Notes under the pieces: model-generated
The model's input: the letters and a program-made list of their open reading frames with translations, nothing else
What the model was told of the DNA's origin: nothing
Database searches by the model: none
Assembly (NCBI GenBank): GCA_014898415.1
Contig: RCTD01000016.1
Span: 992,001 to 1,056,000 of the forward strand
Reading direction: 5' to 3'
DNA from: Stromatinia cepivora
Lineage: Eukaryota; Ascomycota; Leotiomycetes; Helotiales; Sclerotiniaceae
Length of the DNA stretch: 64,000 nucleotides
Program-made: the position numbers and the translations under genes
Shown here: one piece after another, positions 22,322-34,281 of the stretch
Numbering within the stretch: the stretch's first letter is position 1
Layout: every line of letters begins with the position of its first letter

Positions 22322-22621
22322 TGTTGCGAATTGTTGAATTTTCAATGTTGAGCACCGATCGAATTATCGCAAAAACAGCTGGATATTTTCGCGGGATAAC
22401 ATTTTATTTTTCGAATTCTGCCACCTACTATATCTCCACCGCTTTCCTTTCCCGTCCAATCAATATGCCAAAGTGGATGGAACCGGGACATCAGAATAAA
22501 TTTACAACACAGCTCCTAGCTCTTCAATCGTATGTCAATCCTCACATCACGGTATGCCAATTAAGAAATTGTTGGAAGGAATAAACACTGATATTTTTGC
22601 TTTAGTAATATACAAGCCACC
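22322..22621. promoter_or_regulatory. Divergent promoter, ROK1 / MIC10
   Basis: Exactly 300 bases separate the two head-to-head start codons, so both promoters must overlap here. No particular element is recognised. Confidence 0.5.
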
Positions 22622-22984
22622 ATGCCAGAAACATCAATTTCTCCTCCGGCCGTCACACGCCCAAGCAAACCAGTTTCAGAAGCCCTTCTGAACGAAAAGG
22701 TAAATTTTACTTTTTCTTCAAGCCCGCATGCAAAATGCTTTTTCATTCTTCGACAACGCACTGCTAATCCTATACCTGTTTAGTGGGATCACTGTCTCTC
22801 CTCGTTGCTCATACGATCCTCGGTCGGACTTGGATTTGGTGTTGTCGCCTCGGTTTTGATATTCAAGCGAAGAGCATGGCCTGCATTTGTTGGTGTTGGA
22901 TTTGGTGCCGGAAGAGCTTATGAGGAGTGCAACAGCTCATTTAGAAGGGTGGGAAAGGATGGTATAAGAGTGCAAAGACCTTGA
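22622..22984 (+). CDS. MIC10: MICOS complex subunit Mic10
   Basis: Two exons, 22622-22699 and 22784-22984, giving 92 aa. The ATG lies in a strong context (gccaccATG). After a hydrophilic N-terminus comes the Mic10 signature. WDHCLSS leads into a first glycine-rich membrane segment (SVGLGFGVVAS), a short positively charged RRAWP loop and a second segment (GVGFGAGRAYEEC). The two GxGxG-type motifs drive Mic10 oligomerisation, which bends the mitochondrial inner membrane at crista junctions. Length and motif order match the family. Confidence 0.93.
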
Positions 22985-23553
22985 ATGGGATAATAGGTTT
23001 ATGGGAGGGGTGGAAGTGGTCCTGGAAGTACAGAGAAATGGATGGGAAGCTTGAGCACTTTGGAGTGTGTATGATTATGTGAAGGCAGTACTTCAAATGA
23101 TGCTAAATCCACCTGTCTATTATGTTGTCAAGACTCTTTAATCCTCGACTCGTGAAAATGCTCTTGTGTGGTCATTGTTCTTTAGTCAAAGCATTTGTTG
23201 ATGTTCAGTGCTAGCAATTGACTGAAGTTCATGTTTCAATTTGTTTTAATTCGTCGAATTCTGAATTTTCTAGACTTTTAGTATTTGCATCCCTTTGAGG
23301 AGCTTTACCCTTGATAGAGATAAGAAGCTCTGGGGGCCAGACACAAAGACAATGCAAGACTCGGCTGTTTTGCTTTTCTTGAGGTGTCGACGAATTCGAG
23401 TTACCCATGAGTGTTGATTATTGAGCTACAGGCTTTGGCTCGGAGTTTTGGAGACCGAGTATATCTTCATAGGTAGCCCATTCTTTTCCGGAGAATGACA
23501 GGATCCCGAGACTCAGGAGTTCAGAGTCAACATGTATAGCCCAAGTTAGCACT
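22985..23553. other. Convergent intergenic spacer
   Basis: 570 bases between MIC10 (+) and the small membrane-protein gene (-). No supported feature. Confidence 0.5.
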
Positions 23554-24017
23554 TCATCCTGTCTTGATACAAAGTCCCTTCACCCTTTTCATACAGCGCT
23601 CTTTCTTCGGCTGCCAAAGCTCTGAGTTCTCCTGCAGTTGTCTCCCAATATGACCAATGTACTGGAACTCGATATACTCTGGTGTCTTGATAAATCCCCT
23701 GCGTTCCTCGTCCCAGCATGTTCTAACGTGGCATTTCCCTTTTCTATAGGAGGAGGGTGAGACCATTTTAGTGCATGCCCGAACTTTCTTTTCCCCATTT
23801 CCTCACTCGAATATGATCTTCCATGAAGTCTAGCCATCAGAATGTCTGGGTTCATGTTTTCTTCCAAGCCATACCTGACTGTTCGTAATCTATGGATATA
23901 CCACGTCACAGACATGTAGACCCCATACGAAAGCCAGAGGAGCAGGGCGACAATACAGAGGATGAGTAGCAGAAGGACTGGTGGGTCGATTCTTAGCTTT
24001 TGGAGATTGGGATGCAT
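23554..24017 (-). CDS. Small single-pass membrane protein of unknown function (two-exon model)
   Basis: The ATG at 24017 opens MHPNLQKLRIDPP followed by a strong hydrophobic helix (VLLLLILCIVALLLWLSYGV), so a type I/II single-span protein is likely. The preferred model splices 24017-23875 to 23743-23554 (donor CAG/gtatgg, acceptor cctatag, a 131-nt intron), giving 110 aa in frame. Its C-terminus is basic (KGKCHVRTCWDEERR...PKKERCMKRVKG). Without splicing the first frame runs on to 23589 and ends in a Ser-rich tail of poorer coding quality. No family is recognised. Which form is real cannot be decided by reading. Confidence 0.5.
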
Positions 24018-27000
24018 TGCGTGTGGTCGGTTCAATATGGTTTTTGTGGACTGAGAGGATAATGGAGAGCGGTATGCAATCTGTTGGATGTGGCGACGAA
24101 ATTGGGTCGTTGTTGGTGGACATATGACATGCTGAGTGCTTATGCAGCTATGGATAATTAGGTAGTAGGTGTTTCTTAGGATATTACTTCAACTGCCTAG
24201 GATTGGATAATGTAACCTCTTATAAGTGATAATTTGGGAGAAAAATAACAATTTTGGGTTAAAGAACGGGAAGAGCAATAGCTTTGAGGGTATTCAGCAT
24301 GCTTGCCTTGATTTAGTGTATATGAAGGAACCATTGTTTTGAGGGATAAATGTAGACTGTAGGTTGGTCTTTCCAATTTTGATGATTCCACAAGCTTTGT
24401 TTGCCAAACGGCCTTCTGCGTAGAGTATCTCAGGCAAGACCGTGTTACTCGGTTGATGGTCAACGCTGGTTGACTGCATTTGCCGTGACCAAATAGTTAC
24501 TGAACTTCTCCAGTCAAACATACAATAAAACTGATTCGGGTCTCTTCAAGTTCATTCCAGCATAATGGGATAAAGCTCTCCAAATTTTTGTCATATGGTG
24601 CAAGACTCAAGGTAGCATGAATTTGACTTCGGCAAGAACATATGACTAGTCAGCAACTTCAGCTTAGGTAAGGAAACGATGTTATTCTGGCATGTACAAT
24701 ACGAAGGAGGTCAATTAAAGTTATCCGTTTTTGTTTTGAGTGCTGTGTGAGGGTAGGGTTCGGAGCTGTCAGGAGAGTAAAGGAGATGAGAAACGCTGTT
24801 GAAAGAAGATGCAGAAATATCATCAGCGACTTCGCATGATTCACATTAGGTGATGACGGAAAGACTGTTTAACATACATAGATTTAGGTAATAATGAAGT
24901 ACTTGTTACACCTCATGAGAGGTTTGTCAGCGCATAGCGTTTCTGAGTAAGATCTTCATGTAGAGAAACATTTCATTAATACAGGGCTGAGCAAAAAAAA
25001 GTATAGATGCCCTGTAGATAGAAAACATGATCCAGCGTGCATATGAAATGCGACCCAGCTTGTGCCGCCACCACAAGCATCGACAAACAAGAAACACCAG
25101 AATCCATAAATAGAAAGATCCTAGTTCACGATCAAACGAAAGGCTTTCGACATCTGAGTCGTGTTACCAAACTTGAAAGCTGTTCAAGCCTCAAGGGAAG
25201 AGTATCTTGCTTGTGATTCGCGATTTGTGCGTGATCATAAGCTTTCGAAAGTTTATTGCTTGCCTCTTGGTCAATTTAACCTACCAAGCCTACCAATATC
25301 TGTTCACCGACTAAGTTCACATATCGCCCATAACTGAAAAGAGGGGATGAGTGAGTATCACAGGGTACAGTAATAATAAGCTTACATAAAGTCCAGTACA
25401 GCTGTAATTTTCAGCGATGATTTTCCTCAACAGGAGGTTCTTTTTTTTAATGGCGAATTCAAGGTTATACGGAGTCCACAATGGAATGTCCAATATCCTA
25501 TCCTAGTTCTCAAGATGGTATCACGAAGGATCATTTAGACGGGGAATCCCAAGGCTTCTAGAAGGAAATTGGAAGGAAATTCCTGCAGATTTGACCCCTT
25601 TTTGGCGGCTAGTGTGACGCACCTTACTGTATGGCAAGCATAAAGACGGCGGTAAGGTTCAAGCATTTTATTTTGAAATGATCTGAAAGGAATGTATCCA
25701 GTTATTACGATAGTCTCAAGAAGTCTCTTTACCTAAGCAGTAATTTTATGGGTTTGGTTGGTGAACTTCGAGGTTCTGAAAGAGCTCAAGACATATGATA
25801 AGAATCATGACCCCATTAACAATAGGTAGATCAGGATATATGTAATCTCAAATCCGCTGTGTAATTAAGTACCCGGGTTTCATGGGTATTGAAGTACCTG
25901 GTCAGGCAGTCAGTTGATGAAGAATTTTGACTTGAAATTGTTTCATCCATCTTTTGCAAGCGTGGGGAGGTTTGAGCGGCAGAGAAGCGGGACGTCCTTA
26001 TGACCTAGGTAAGCTCGAAATGTTTGGATGGACATCTTTTTATCCAAAGTTCGTTGAAGTTGAAAATACAGATTACGAATAATATGTATGATACTTTTCG
26101 ATGGCTCCAGAATGATAGGTAGGTAAGAGGGAGGACCATCCAGGTTGTTTGTTGTATCTGTCAATACCTAAGTGTAAAGTACGCTGGAATTATGTGGATG
26201 AATCCATCCAACGGTTCTAATGCAAGATAATTGAGGATAATTCAACATTTTATACATTTCATTGGTTGAGAATAGAATTGTGGCGATTTATAAAGCCCCC
26301 TCCTTCATGCAGGCAATTTGTGTGTCTCCCCGACTTTTACTTGTACCTACACCAAATACTCGCATGAACAGTTCCCAATCCCAAGGCTGAGGGGAGATGC
26401 TGCAAAGAAGCGGCGGGTAACGAATAGGATACAAAAGTTAAAAAAGAAATACCGTAATCAATTCCAGTATAATGTAACTTTTCCTTTGAGAATATATTAT
26501 TTATAAATACCGAGGCTCTGATAGGTTATAAATGGCACAACGAATCTTTTTCTTCAAGAGAACAAAGGAAAGATAAGTTACTAGGTAGGTAGTTCTCCTG
26601 AGACATTAGCTGTCATTGGTAAGTCATTTGAGTATTTAGTCATTGCTTATCCTATTTTTTTCTTTTTTCTCTTTCTTCTCCATTAGCGCTTTCACCGAAT
26701 CATTTTCATATTCTCCAATAATTTTAAAGTGTTGGCATTCTCTTGATCTGATACGTCTCTTAATCCTAGTATAATCTGCAAGATGGATTAACCCCTGGTT
26801 CATTCATTTGGAAGGTATTGTTTTAATCCTAGCCGCTTTGCCCTCGGTAGGTAAGCTAAAATCAGACTTAAATAACAGACCTGCAGATAAATTGTGAACT
26901 TATATGATCTGTACGGAGTACTTTGTAATCATGAAATAGCTTTATATATTCTTAAAAGTATTAATAAAATCTAAAACACCCAACTTAGGAGCAACTTCAA

Positions 27001-28694
27001 TCCTATAAGTTTGCAGAATGTAAATCATCACAACAGCCTATATCCATTCATAAATCAATGATGTTTCTGATGCTTATCAATGCTTGTTCTAGTAAGGATT
27101 GATATCTTGTTACTAACAAGCCCTTCAGCTCATTGCGCTTTCGGTTCACTAAACAATAGAGTTTTGACAGTGTGCTTGCTGCTTCCTTCAACATGAACGA
27201 AACCTATGAATATCCAAATGTAAAAGAATGAATGAATGAATGCTAGACAACATCAAATGTATATCCATTAAGGTATAAATTCTTCGAATCTAGACATAGA
27301 GACACTATTCACAGTATCTATAATGGATATCTTCCTTATTTTAAAAATATCGTACGGAATAGTAAATCAAATCAATTTAGTCTACCTGTCTTTTAAAGAT
27401 ATATAATATCCATTAATTAATATATCAACCAGAGCATCTTCTTATTGCAAAGATATAATAAGAAGCTTTTAATCCATCCAGTCTAGCTCTTCTCACTTAA
27501 GGATATATATATATTCATTGATTCATCAACCCAGCGGCTTGTATTGGTACCTGCAGCCATCATGCCAAGGCGCCTAGTTACTAATTAGTTAGTTCATCAA
27601 GTATCAGAATCAAGCCAGCTTCCTTTAGTTATTTCCTTTTCTTTCTTTCAACTCAACAAGACACTTGTCAGATATATATCATTTTGACAAATAACGCCAC
27701 TACTAGCCTAGTCCAATAGCAAAAGGAAAAAAAGAAGAATATCATCATTTTTAGTATTCACTTGGTCTACTATTTAGTTCACTGTCGTAAAATTAGATAC
27801 TTCATCATCTGATCTCAAATCTCGACTTTCTTCAACTATTCTTTAAAATAATCATAGACCCAGTCTTACCCACAAGTTGTCCACTCTTATACATCTCCCT
27901 TCCCAATCAGGTACACACTAGCGTGAAGGCAGCCGATAATTTGGACCTTGGCCCTTCCCTTTTTTGATTATTCTTTCCCGGTTAGCAATTGTAGGTAGCA
28001 TAACTAAACAAACCTAGAGGGAGAACCAAAAGACTCTTCCTCCGTCTAACCATCCATCCAACCATTTCCTTTCCTTTCCGACAAACCTCCCAGATCGATC
28101 CAAATATATTCGATTCCATTCAAAATTGAAGGAGATTTCATCCCCTTGGATTACCAAGATCTCGAGAATATTTGTTGGGTTTCAAGGGTTTCAATTTGAA
28201 AGAATATATTGTTGACCTGGTAAGTAAATAAGAATTTCTTTATTTCTTCTTATTGCACCATTCAATTCTATCGCATGATGAATAAATCATATTGAATTTC
28301 ATCCATCTACACAAATTGTCGGAAGGTCGGACTGCGACACAACTAAACTCATCCATAACTGGAACTTCATATTCTATACAATTCTGAATACCAACTTCAT
28401 GAATCTCGGAGAGAAGCATCGCATCGCATTCCACTCCCTCCCCTATTCACCAACCTGACCGAGTTCAATTCAACTTCACTTCAATTTCGCACGTCGCTGC
28501 TGATTGTCTTTTTTGCTTTACCACCACCAATATCTCAATCATTCAGCCGCAGCCTACTCATTACCTGGTTCCCGCTAATCATTTACCCTTTACAGACCGC
28601 ACTCTCTCTTGCGGCCGGTCCTGCGACGATTTGCACTCAACTTCACGACCCTTTAACGAATTTAATTACTAAAACACTACCATAATCAGTCAAG
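24018..28694. other. Gene-poor AT-rich region upstream of the G-alpha gene
   Basis: 4.7 kb with no convincing gene. Frames such as 24294-24521 (-) have an ATG but no domain, and others start on non-ATG codons. Many short AT-rich simple-sequence stretches are present. From about 27.6 kb the sequence becomes rich in T/C and has CT-rich tracts typical of fungal promoters and long 5' leaders, probably belonging to the G-alpha gene. No transposon ends or terminal repeats were recognised. Confidence 0.5.
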
Positions 28695-29953
28695 ATGGGT
28701 TGCGGAATGAGCACAGAGGAGAAGGAGGGAAAGGCGAGGAACGAGGAGATCGAAAATCAACTGAAGAGAGATAAAATGTTGCAAAGGAATGAAATCAAGA
28801 TGCTTCTTCTCGGTAAGTGAAATCAACCTTGATCGCCCTTCATCTATCATTGGGTGTTCAGTCTAACAGTTTTATAGGAGCTGGTGAATCTGGAAAGTCT
28901 ACTATCTTGAAACAGATGAAGCTTATCCATGAGGGAGGTTACTCACGCGACGAGAGGGAATCATTTAAGGAAATTATCTTCAGTAACACGGTCCAATCGA
29001 TGCGTGTTATCCTTGAAGCCATGGAGTCCTTAGAGTTACCTCTTGATGATCAAAGAGCCGAATATCATGTCCAAACTATTTTCATGCAACCACAACAAAT
29101 TGAAGGAGACAACTTACCACCCGAGGTTGGAAGTGCCATTGCAGCTCTATGGAAGGATGCAGGTGTCCAAGATTGTTTCAAGCGATCCAGAGAATATCAA
29201 TTGAATGATTCTGCTAGATAGTAAGTAATTGCTTATGGATGGATCTTGGATATCTTTCCAATCCTGCTGGAAACAAAGCTGCTTCTAACACCCTTTGTCT
29301 AGTTACTTTGACAACATTGAGAGAATTGCTCAGCATGACTATATGCCAAATGATCAAGATGTCCTTCGCTCCCGTGTCAAGACTACTGGTATTACAGAGA
29401 CCACCTTCATCATTGGAGACTTAACCTACCGAATGTTCGATGTTGGAGGACAACGTTCCGAGCGAAAGAAGTGGATCCATTGCTTCGAGAATGTCACCAC
29501 AATCCTCTTCTTGGTGGCCATCTCCGAGTACGATCAACTGCTTTTCGAGGATGAAACCGTCAATCGTATGCAAGAAGCCCTTACACTTTTCGATTCGATT
29601 TGCAACTCCAGATGGTTTATCAAGACTTCCATCATTCTATTCTTGAATAAGATCGATAGATTCAAGGAGAAGCTCCCCGTCAGTCCTATGAAGAACTACT
29701 TCCCCGATTACGAAGGTGGTGATGACTATGCTCTCGCGTGTGACTACATCCTGAATCGATTCGTTAGTCTCAATCAGCACGAGACGAAACAGATTTATAC
29801 ACATTTCACTTGTGCTACTGATACTACCCAAATCAGATTCGTCATGGCAGCTGTCAATGGTAAGCTTCAGAGCTCTTGAGAATTTTTCACCCTATCTAAC
29901 TCGTTCTAGATATCATCATACAAGAAAACCTCCGCCTGTGTGGTCTGATATAA
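28695..29953 (+). CDS. bcg1: Heterotrimeric G-protein alpha subunit, group I (BCG1-like)
   Basis: Four exons, 28695-28812, 28878-29220, 29303-29859 and 29910-29953, totalling 1062 nt (353 aa), the normal length. MGCGMS at the N-terminus is a myristoylation/palmitoylation signal. The P-loop GAGESGKST is at residues 40-48, [12 protein letters not shown] is switch II, NKID is G4 and TCATDT is G5. The C-terminus CGLI has the Cys at -4 that pertussis toxin modifies in Gi-type subunits. Fungal group I subunits couple membrane receptors to cAMP and MAP-kinase signalling and, in plant pathogens, to virulence and secreted enzyme production. The protein resembles BCG1 of Botrytis from memory. Exon 1 ends just before the P-loop, so the first intron separates membrane anchor and GTPase core. 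Confidence 0.95.
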
Positions 29954-30942
29954 TCATGAAATACCCAACTGCAGTCGAATGATATTGACTACAGCTTTCT
30001 CATTTATTCAGCATGGCGTTATAATCAAAACCGGGGGTCTCTTTTTCCAATACCAAACATCTTCTTGCACAGTCACTTTCGGTCTTGCAACTTTTTTTTG
30101 CTATAGAACCATTGTTTTTCCCTCGAAGGGAATGTCGAGGGATATGGTATCATTGGAGCACATCATGGGTTGTTTTAATAAACTTCTGCTTCATTATGCC
30201 CACTTTACTTCTCTTTCTCCAATGCTCTAGGGGGTAGCATCGATCGAGACTATTTTCTTTTATTACTTAAGTTTTGTTTTAAATCGTGTTTGTCATATTA
30301 ATAGCAACGATGTAAGACCGTTCGGGATGTGGTTGGTTTCATGCCAGCAACTGATGATGTCGCACGGTTTGCAGTCTGCCGTGTCTCTTTTTGATGAAGG
30401 TGCGGGAATTGTGTTGTAGGTTGGAAGCGAGATGAAAAAGAAGAAGCTTATCGAAGAAGCTTATCGCTGACTAGAAGGTTGTGGGTGTACGAGCAGACGA
30501 TGGTGGCAGTTGGATGGCTTGATTGGGATTGAAAATGATGGTGGTGGATGTCTGGGCTGGTTGGTTGGCTGGATCAAAGCGACCGCTTTATTTGCATTAG
30601 GCATTGATACCATAGTCAGTTAATTAGAAAGATTCATATTGATCTACATTTGTACTTGTGTCTTGATATCTGTGACCTTAAATGCGCACTTTAAGTCAGG
30701 AAATAATTGGCTGAGACATGCTTAGGTAGGGCAGGGTTATTACTTAGGCAACGACAACTTTCAATAAACGACACATGAACCCCTTTCTATATTTGACGTA
30801 TGCTTTTAAATTTTAAAGACTTATCTATTGAATTTTGAAACTTTATTTTGACCTCATACATAGCATACACTTGCTTCCTACATAATGGTATGCTGAACGA
30901 AGTTAACCCCGCAGAATAAACAATTAACGAATTTAGGTGACT
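29954..30942. other. Intergenic region, G-alpha 3' side
   Basis: About 1 kb. T-rich 3' flank of the G-alpha gene, a short direct repeat gaagaagcttatc at 30449-30470 and AT-rich sequence up to the next gene. No supported gene. Confidence 0.5.
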
Positions 30943-32007
30943 ATGATAATTTCATCGCGCAAATCACCCCTGTCCAGGGTTGCAGGATTATGGTTGTTGC
31001 TTCATTTTCTCATCGTGGGTGTGTGTGGAAGAATTACGTTGGAGGGTGTGAGGAATCTTACGGAGGTTACGAGGGAGTGTAGGGGGAGGATTGGGGGGTT
31101 GGAAAAGGGGGCTGGGGTTGGGATTGATGATGTGAGGGGGTATGGAGGGGAAAGAGGAGGGGGACAGGTGGTTTTGGATGGTGGGGATGGGGATGAGATT
31201 GAGGATGTGAGTTTATTTCTTATTTTCTTGGGTATCATGACGGTGTATGGGACGCGGGGCTGGGAAATGTGAATTGGGAGAATATGGTGGTCTGTGATGA
31301 TATGACAATAGCGAATAGAGGCAGTGCTATAGATATTATTACAAAACAAGTACACCAGTATTAACCAATATCTTACTCTCTACAGACGACCACAGCAGCT
31401 CTTCATATGCTCTGCTCAGACCTTCTAATCGAATTGGAAAAGCCGCTACTTTCTTCTGATGCTGCTTCCGAAGATATATTGGTCTGTTACTCCTCTCTCT
31501 TTCCTTTTGTGTCCAAGTCATCTTTGCTAACTGTAATGCATAAGTAGACACAACTCAATTGCTCAAGTGTTAAGAAAGATTTCGATGAGTTCTTAAAGGA
31601 AACAACGTGGTTTCTGTATGAGATTCAGGAACGTCAGATGGAATGGAGGTGGGGTGGTGGAAGTGCGGTTAAGGGGGGATTGGAGTGGTTGCAGGGGCTT
31701 TGGGCTAGTAGGAGGGCGGTATGTTGTTTTCTTTGCTTGTTTTTGTGTCCTTTTGTCATAAGGTATGGATGGTGTGTTAGGTGATTTTGTGAAATCGTTG
31801 GGGATATGGAAGGATGTGGTGGAAAACGGCAGAGCCGTAGGGATCCAAGCTGACGGTTTATAGAATTCACAAGATAGGAGTTTTATTGAGCAGCAAATGG
31901 GTTTGTATAGGGATACGGGATGTTTTGAGAAGTTGAATAGAGAGGTGCTGAGGAAAGATATTGAGGTTGTGGAGTACTTGAATGATTTGATTGATATGTT
32001 TTGGTGA
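30943..32007 (+). CDS. Unrecognised secreted or membrane-anchored protein, four exons
   Basis: Assembled from 30943-31206, 31386-31481, 31548-31718 and 31864-32007: 675 nt, 224 aa, every intron in phase 0. The N-terminus has a short basic stretch followed by AGLWLLLHFLIVGVCG, a signal peptide or anchor. A Gly/Asp-rich, low-complexity segment follows, then an alpha-helical Leu/Glu/Lys-rich C-terminal half (SSVKKDFDEFLKETTWFLYE and VLRKDIEVVEYLNDLIDMFW). The splice signals are good: GTGAGT/CTACAG, GTCTGT/AAGTAG, GTATGT/TTATAG. I know no family. The exons are short enough to be missed by ORF length filters. Alternatives are a different third acceptor or a lineage-specific orphan. The opposite strand has longer but non-ATG frames that look like shadows. 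Confidence 0.6.
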
Positions 32008-32389
32008 GGATAGAGGGGTTGGATGGGGATCTAGGAGGTGGCTCATGGCTGGCGCTGAGTGGAGATCGAAGGCTGGTATGGTAGGATGGTAGGATGGGAG
32101 TATGTGAGAGTAGATTGGGAATACAAAATTGCTTAACTGGGAGAATAACTTGGGAAATGGGCGCGGTCTGTGGATGGAGGTAAACTGGAATGGCAAATTC
32201 GGACATAACAACGAGCGTGGAAGGTGCGTAAATAGCAAGTACGCAGAACATTGTGGCATTCTTTTTTTTGTATGAGTAGTGTAAATATCATTGGGCGATA
32301 GTCCCTTCCTATTTGCCTTCATTTTGGCTTCTTTTCGGGGGTTTTATTGTTCGGGAACGTATCATTAGATTAAATGAACTCTGAATATG
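32008..32389. other. Convergent spacer
   Basis: 380 bases between the four-exon gene (+) and a small minus-strand ORF. Open frames on the minus strand here are low-complexity Pro/His/Ser-rich shadows of the plus-strand gene and its 3' UTR. Confidence 0.4.
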
Positions 32390-32665
32390 CTAGCACATTA
32401 CCTGTTCTATAGCATCAGGTACATACTGTATATGTACTCTCTTGCGACGGCCCCATCTACAGTCTTTAGAGGGCGTGCAACGCACTTCGATGCATTGCCA
32501 TGCTAAGAACAGGCTGTCATAAGGTATATTCTTGCTATCTATCTCGACTTTTGTAAGCATACAGCTCCTTCTGCTTGCAGACATATGAGACCTCATATCG
32601 GTAACTTCATGGGACATAGCCAAAATCGAACTCGCTAGCTGGAAAACTACTACCAGAGACCTCAT
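32390..32665 (-). CDS. Small secreted Cys-containing protein (91 aa), putative
   Basis: The ATG at 32665 starts MRSLVVVFQLASSILAMS, a plausible signal peptide. About 73 mature residues follow with five cysteines (in RRSCML, WQCIEVRC, KDCRW and the C-terminal VMC), and a basic RWGRRKRVH segment. A GT donor-like site lies three codons from the stop, so a further exon cannot be excluded. Its size, secretion signal and Cys content are like fungal small secreted proteins (effector-candidate class), but there is no family match and expression is unknown. Confidence 0.4.
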   Translation of the reverse strand: MRSLVVVFQLASSILAMSHEVTDMRSHMSASRRSCMLTKVEIDSKNIPYDSLFLAWQCIEVRCTPSKDCRWGRRKRVHIQYVPDAIEQVMC

Positions 32666-33214
32666 ACAATCCCACCAATAATACTAACAATCAACCATCA
32701 GAGTTTTCCATTTCTCTGCCCGAAATCCCGAATTTGCATCCGCATGGCTTCTTCCGATTCCACAGGCTCAATTGCTCGACGGTAAACTAACCAGTACTAC
32801 TAACTGTACAACAACTAGGTTCCGCTTGCAAGCCAAGAAGGTTCATTTTCAATATAGATCTGAGACTCTGATTCGAAGGTTCGGAACGATATTACTAATT
32901 TGGGTGATGCTTATTTGGAATTGAGGATTTGTTGCACGTCTTAATTTTTGAATGTCGCCGACCTTGAGAGTTTTGGCCGAAAATGGATTAATAACTGAGG
33001 TGAGCGAGGTGACCGAAGTGATGGCGCTTTTAGGTGTTACATCTGTTGTGTGCATGTGTGTTTGATGACTCATCAGGGTTCTTTCACCAGCCACACTTAT
33101 TCGAACTGGGATTTAGGAAAGCCACAGTTATTAATCTAGAATGGGTTTCGGAATATAATCATAATTTGATGATTTAATAACACTTCCATGATTGGATTTT
33201 TTCCGCAAAGAAAT
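32666..33214. other. Intergenic region upstream of USE1
   Basis: 550 bases, divergent promoter region for the small secreted ORF (-) and USE1 (+). The upstream in-frame ATG at 33188 falls inside it. Confidence 0.5.
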
Positions 33215-34281
33215 ATGGCAAGACTTAATACAGTACCCATTCCTTCGAGGGATCCTACAGCTACAAATTTAGAGCGCATGTTGGTGCGATTGCAGAAAAT
33301 TATCTTGAGTCCAGATACGTCGGGGGGATCTCAAAGCTATGCTGAGTGGGTGAAGACGGGCACGGTAAAGATGCTCTACTCTTTTGTGGGAGAAGCTATG
33401 GCTAATTGTTTGATGTTACAGAATCTGGAATATGCGCGGGGTTTATTAGTTCATGTAGAGCAAGATGCGCAGAATATTAAAGTACTGGCGAGGAAACAGG
33501 AGATACAGGCAGATTTGGTGCGCAAGAGACAGTTGATACAAAGACTTGGTGAACGATTGGAGGAATTAAGTGAGGTTTGTTTTACCTAGAGTCATGGAGC
33601 TGGATATGTGCTGATACTGCATAGCTTGCGAGTTATGAGGAAGAAGGCGAAGATTCATCCGAGGGAGAAGATCTGATGGCTCATGATCAAGATACACCTT
33701 CGGAAACTACAGATGAAACTACAAATAATCACGAAGAACGCTCTACGCCTTCACCAACCGATTACACACCTTCTACCATACACACGGAACCTGCTCCTCC
33801 TCCACTACAAACGCAATCCTCTCAACCACCCGAAGCCTCTATTCTTCGCTCTCGTAACCCCCGCGCCGAACTCTTCGAAACTGCCTCCAATAAAGCCTAC
33901 ACAACATCCGCCTCCACTTCCCAAGCCACCCCCACCGCCTCAACAACAACTACAGCCGCGACTGAAACACTCCTCACGCACCACCGCACCGAACAAGAAG
34001 ATCTTACCAACTCTCTCCTCTCCATGGCCCAAGAACTGCGCGCCCGCTCCCACACCTTCGCCAGTACCCTCGCTACCGATGCCTCTGTTCTCGATTCTGC
34101 CGTTGCGGGTATTAATAGGAATGAGATTGGTCTAGAAGCAGCGTCGAAGAGAATGGGATATTTGAGGAGTATGACGGAAGGAAAAGGTTGGTGGGGTCGC
34201 ATGATGATGTATGCGTGGATTGCGGGGTTGGCGATTTTGGCATGTGTTATTGTGTTTGTGATGCCGAAGTTGAGGTTTTGA
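33215..34281 (+). CDS. USE1: SNARE Use1 (ER-Golgi retrograde transport)
   Basis: Two exons, 33215-33574 and 33625-34281, giving 338 aa. MARLNTVPIPSRDPTATNLE is the conserved Use1 N-terminus. I chose the ATG at 33215, though 33188 is in frame and would add nine residues. The middle is a Pro/Ser/Thr-rich linker. The SNARE-like helical region (QEDLTNSLLSMAQELRARSH ... LDSAVAGINRNEIGLEAASK) is followed by a single C-terminal membrane span (MMYAWIAGLAILACVIVFVM) and a few lumenal residues, the tail-anchored layout of Use1. Use1 is a Qc-type SNARE of the ER that fuses COPI vesicles together with Ufe1, Sec20 and Sec22. Confidence 0.85.

Noticed and set aside
24294..24521. 75-codon minus-strand ORF with ATG
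   Set aside because: No signal peptide, domain or supporting neighbour; composition is compatible with chance.
24659..24844. Short minus-strand ORF with a hydrophobic start
   Set aside because: The listed start is GTG; from the first ATG only about 54 residues remain, with nothing else to support a gene.
31867..32322. Minus-strand Pro/His/Ser-rich ORFs of 120-150 codons
   Set aside because: Low-complexity shadows opposite the four-exon gene and its 3' flank; no coherent domain.
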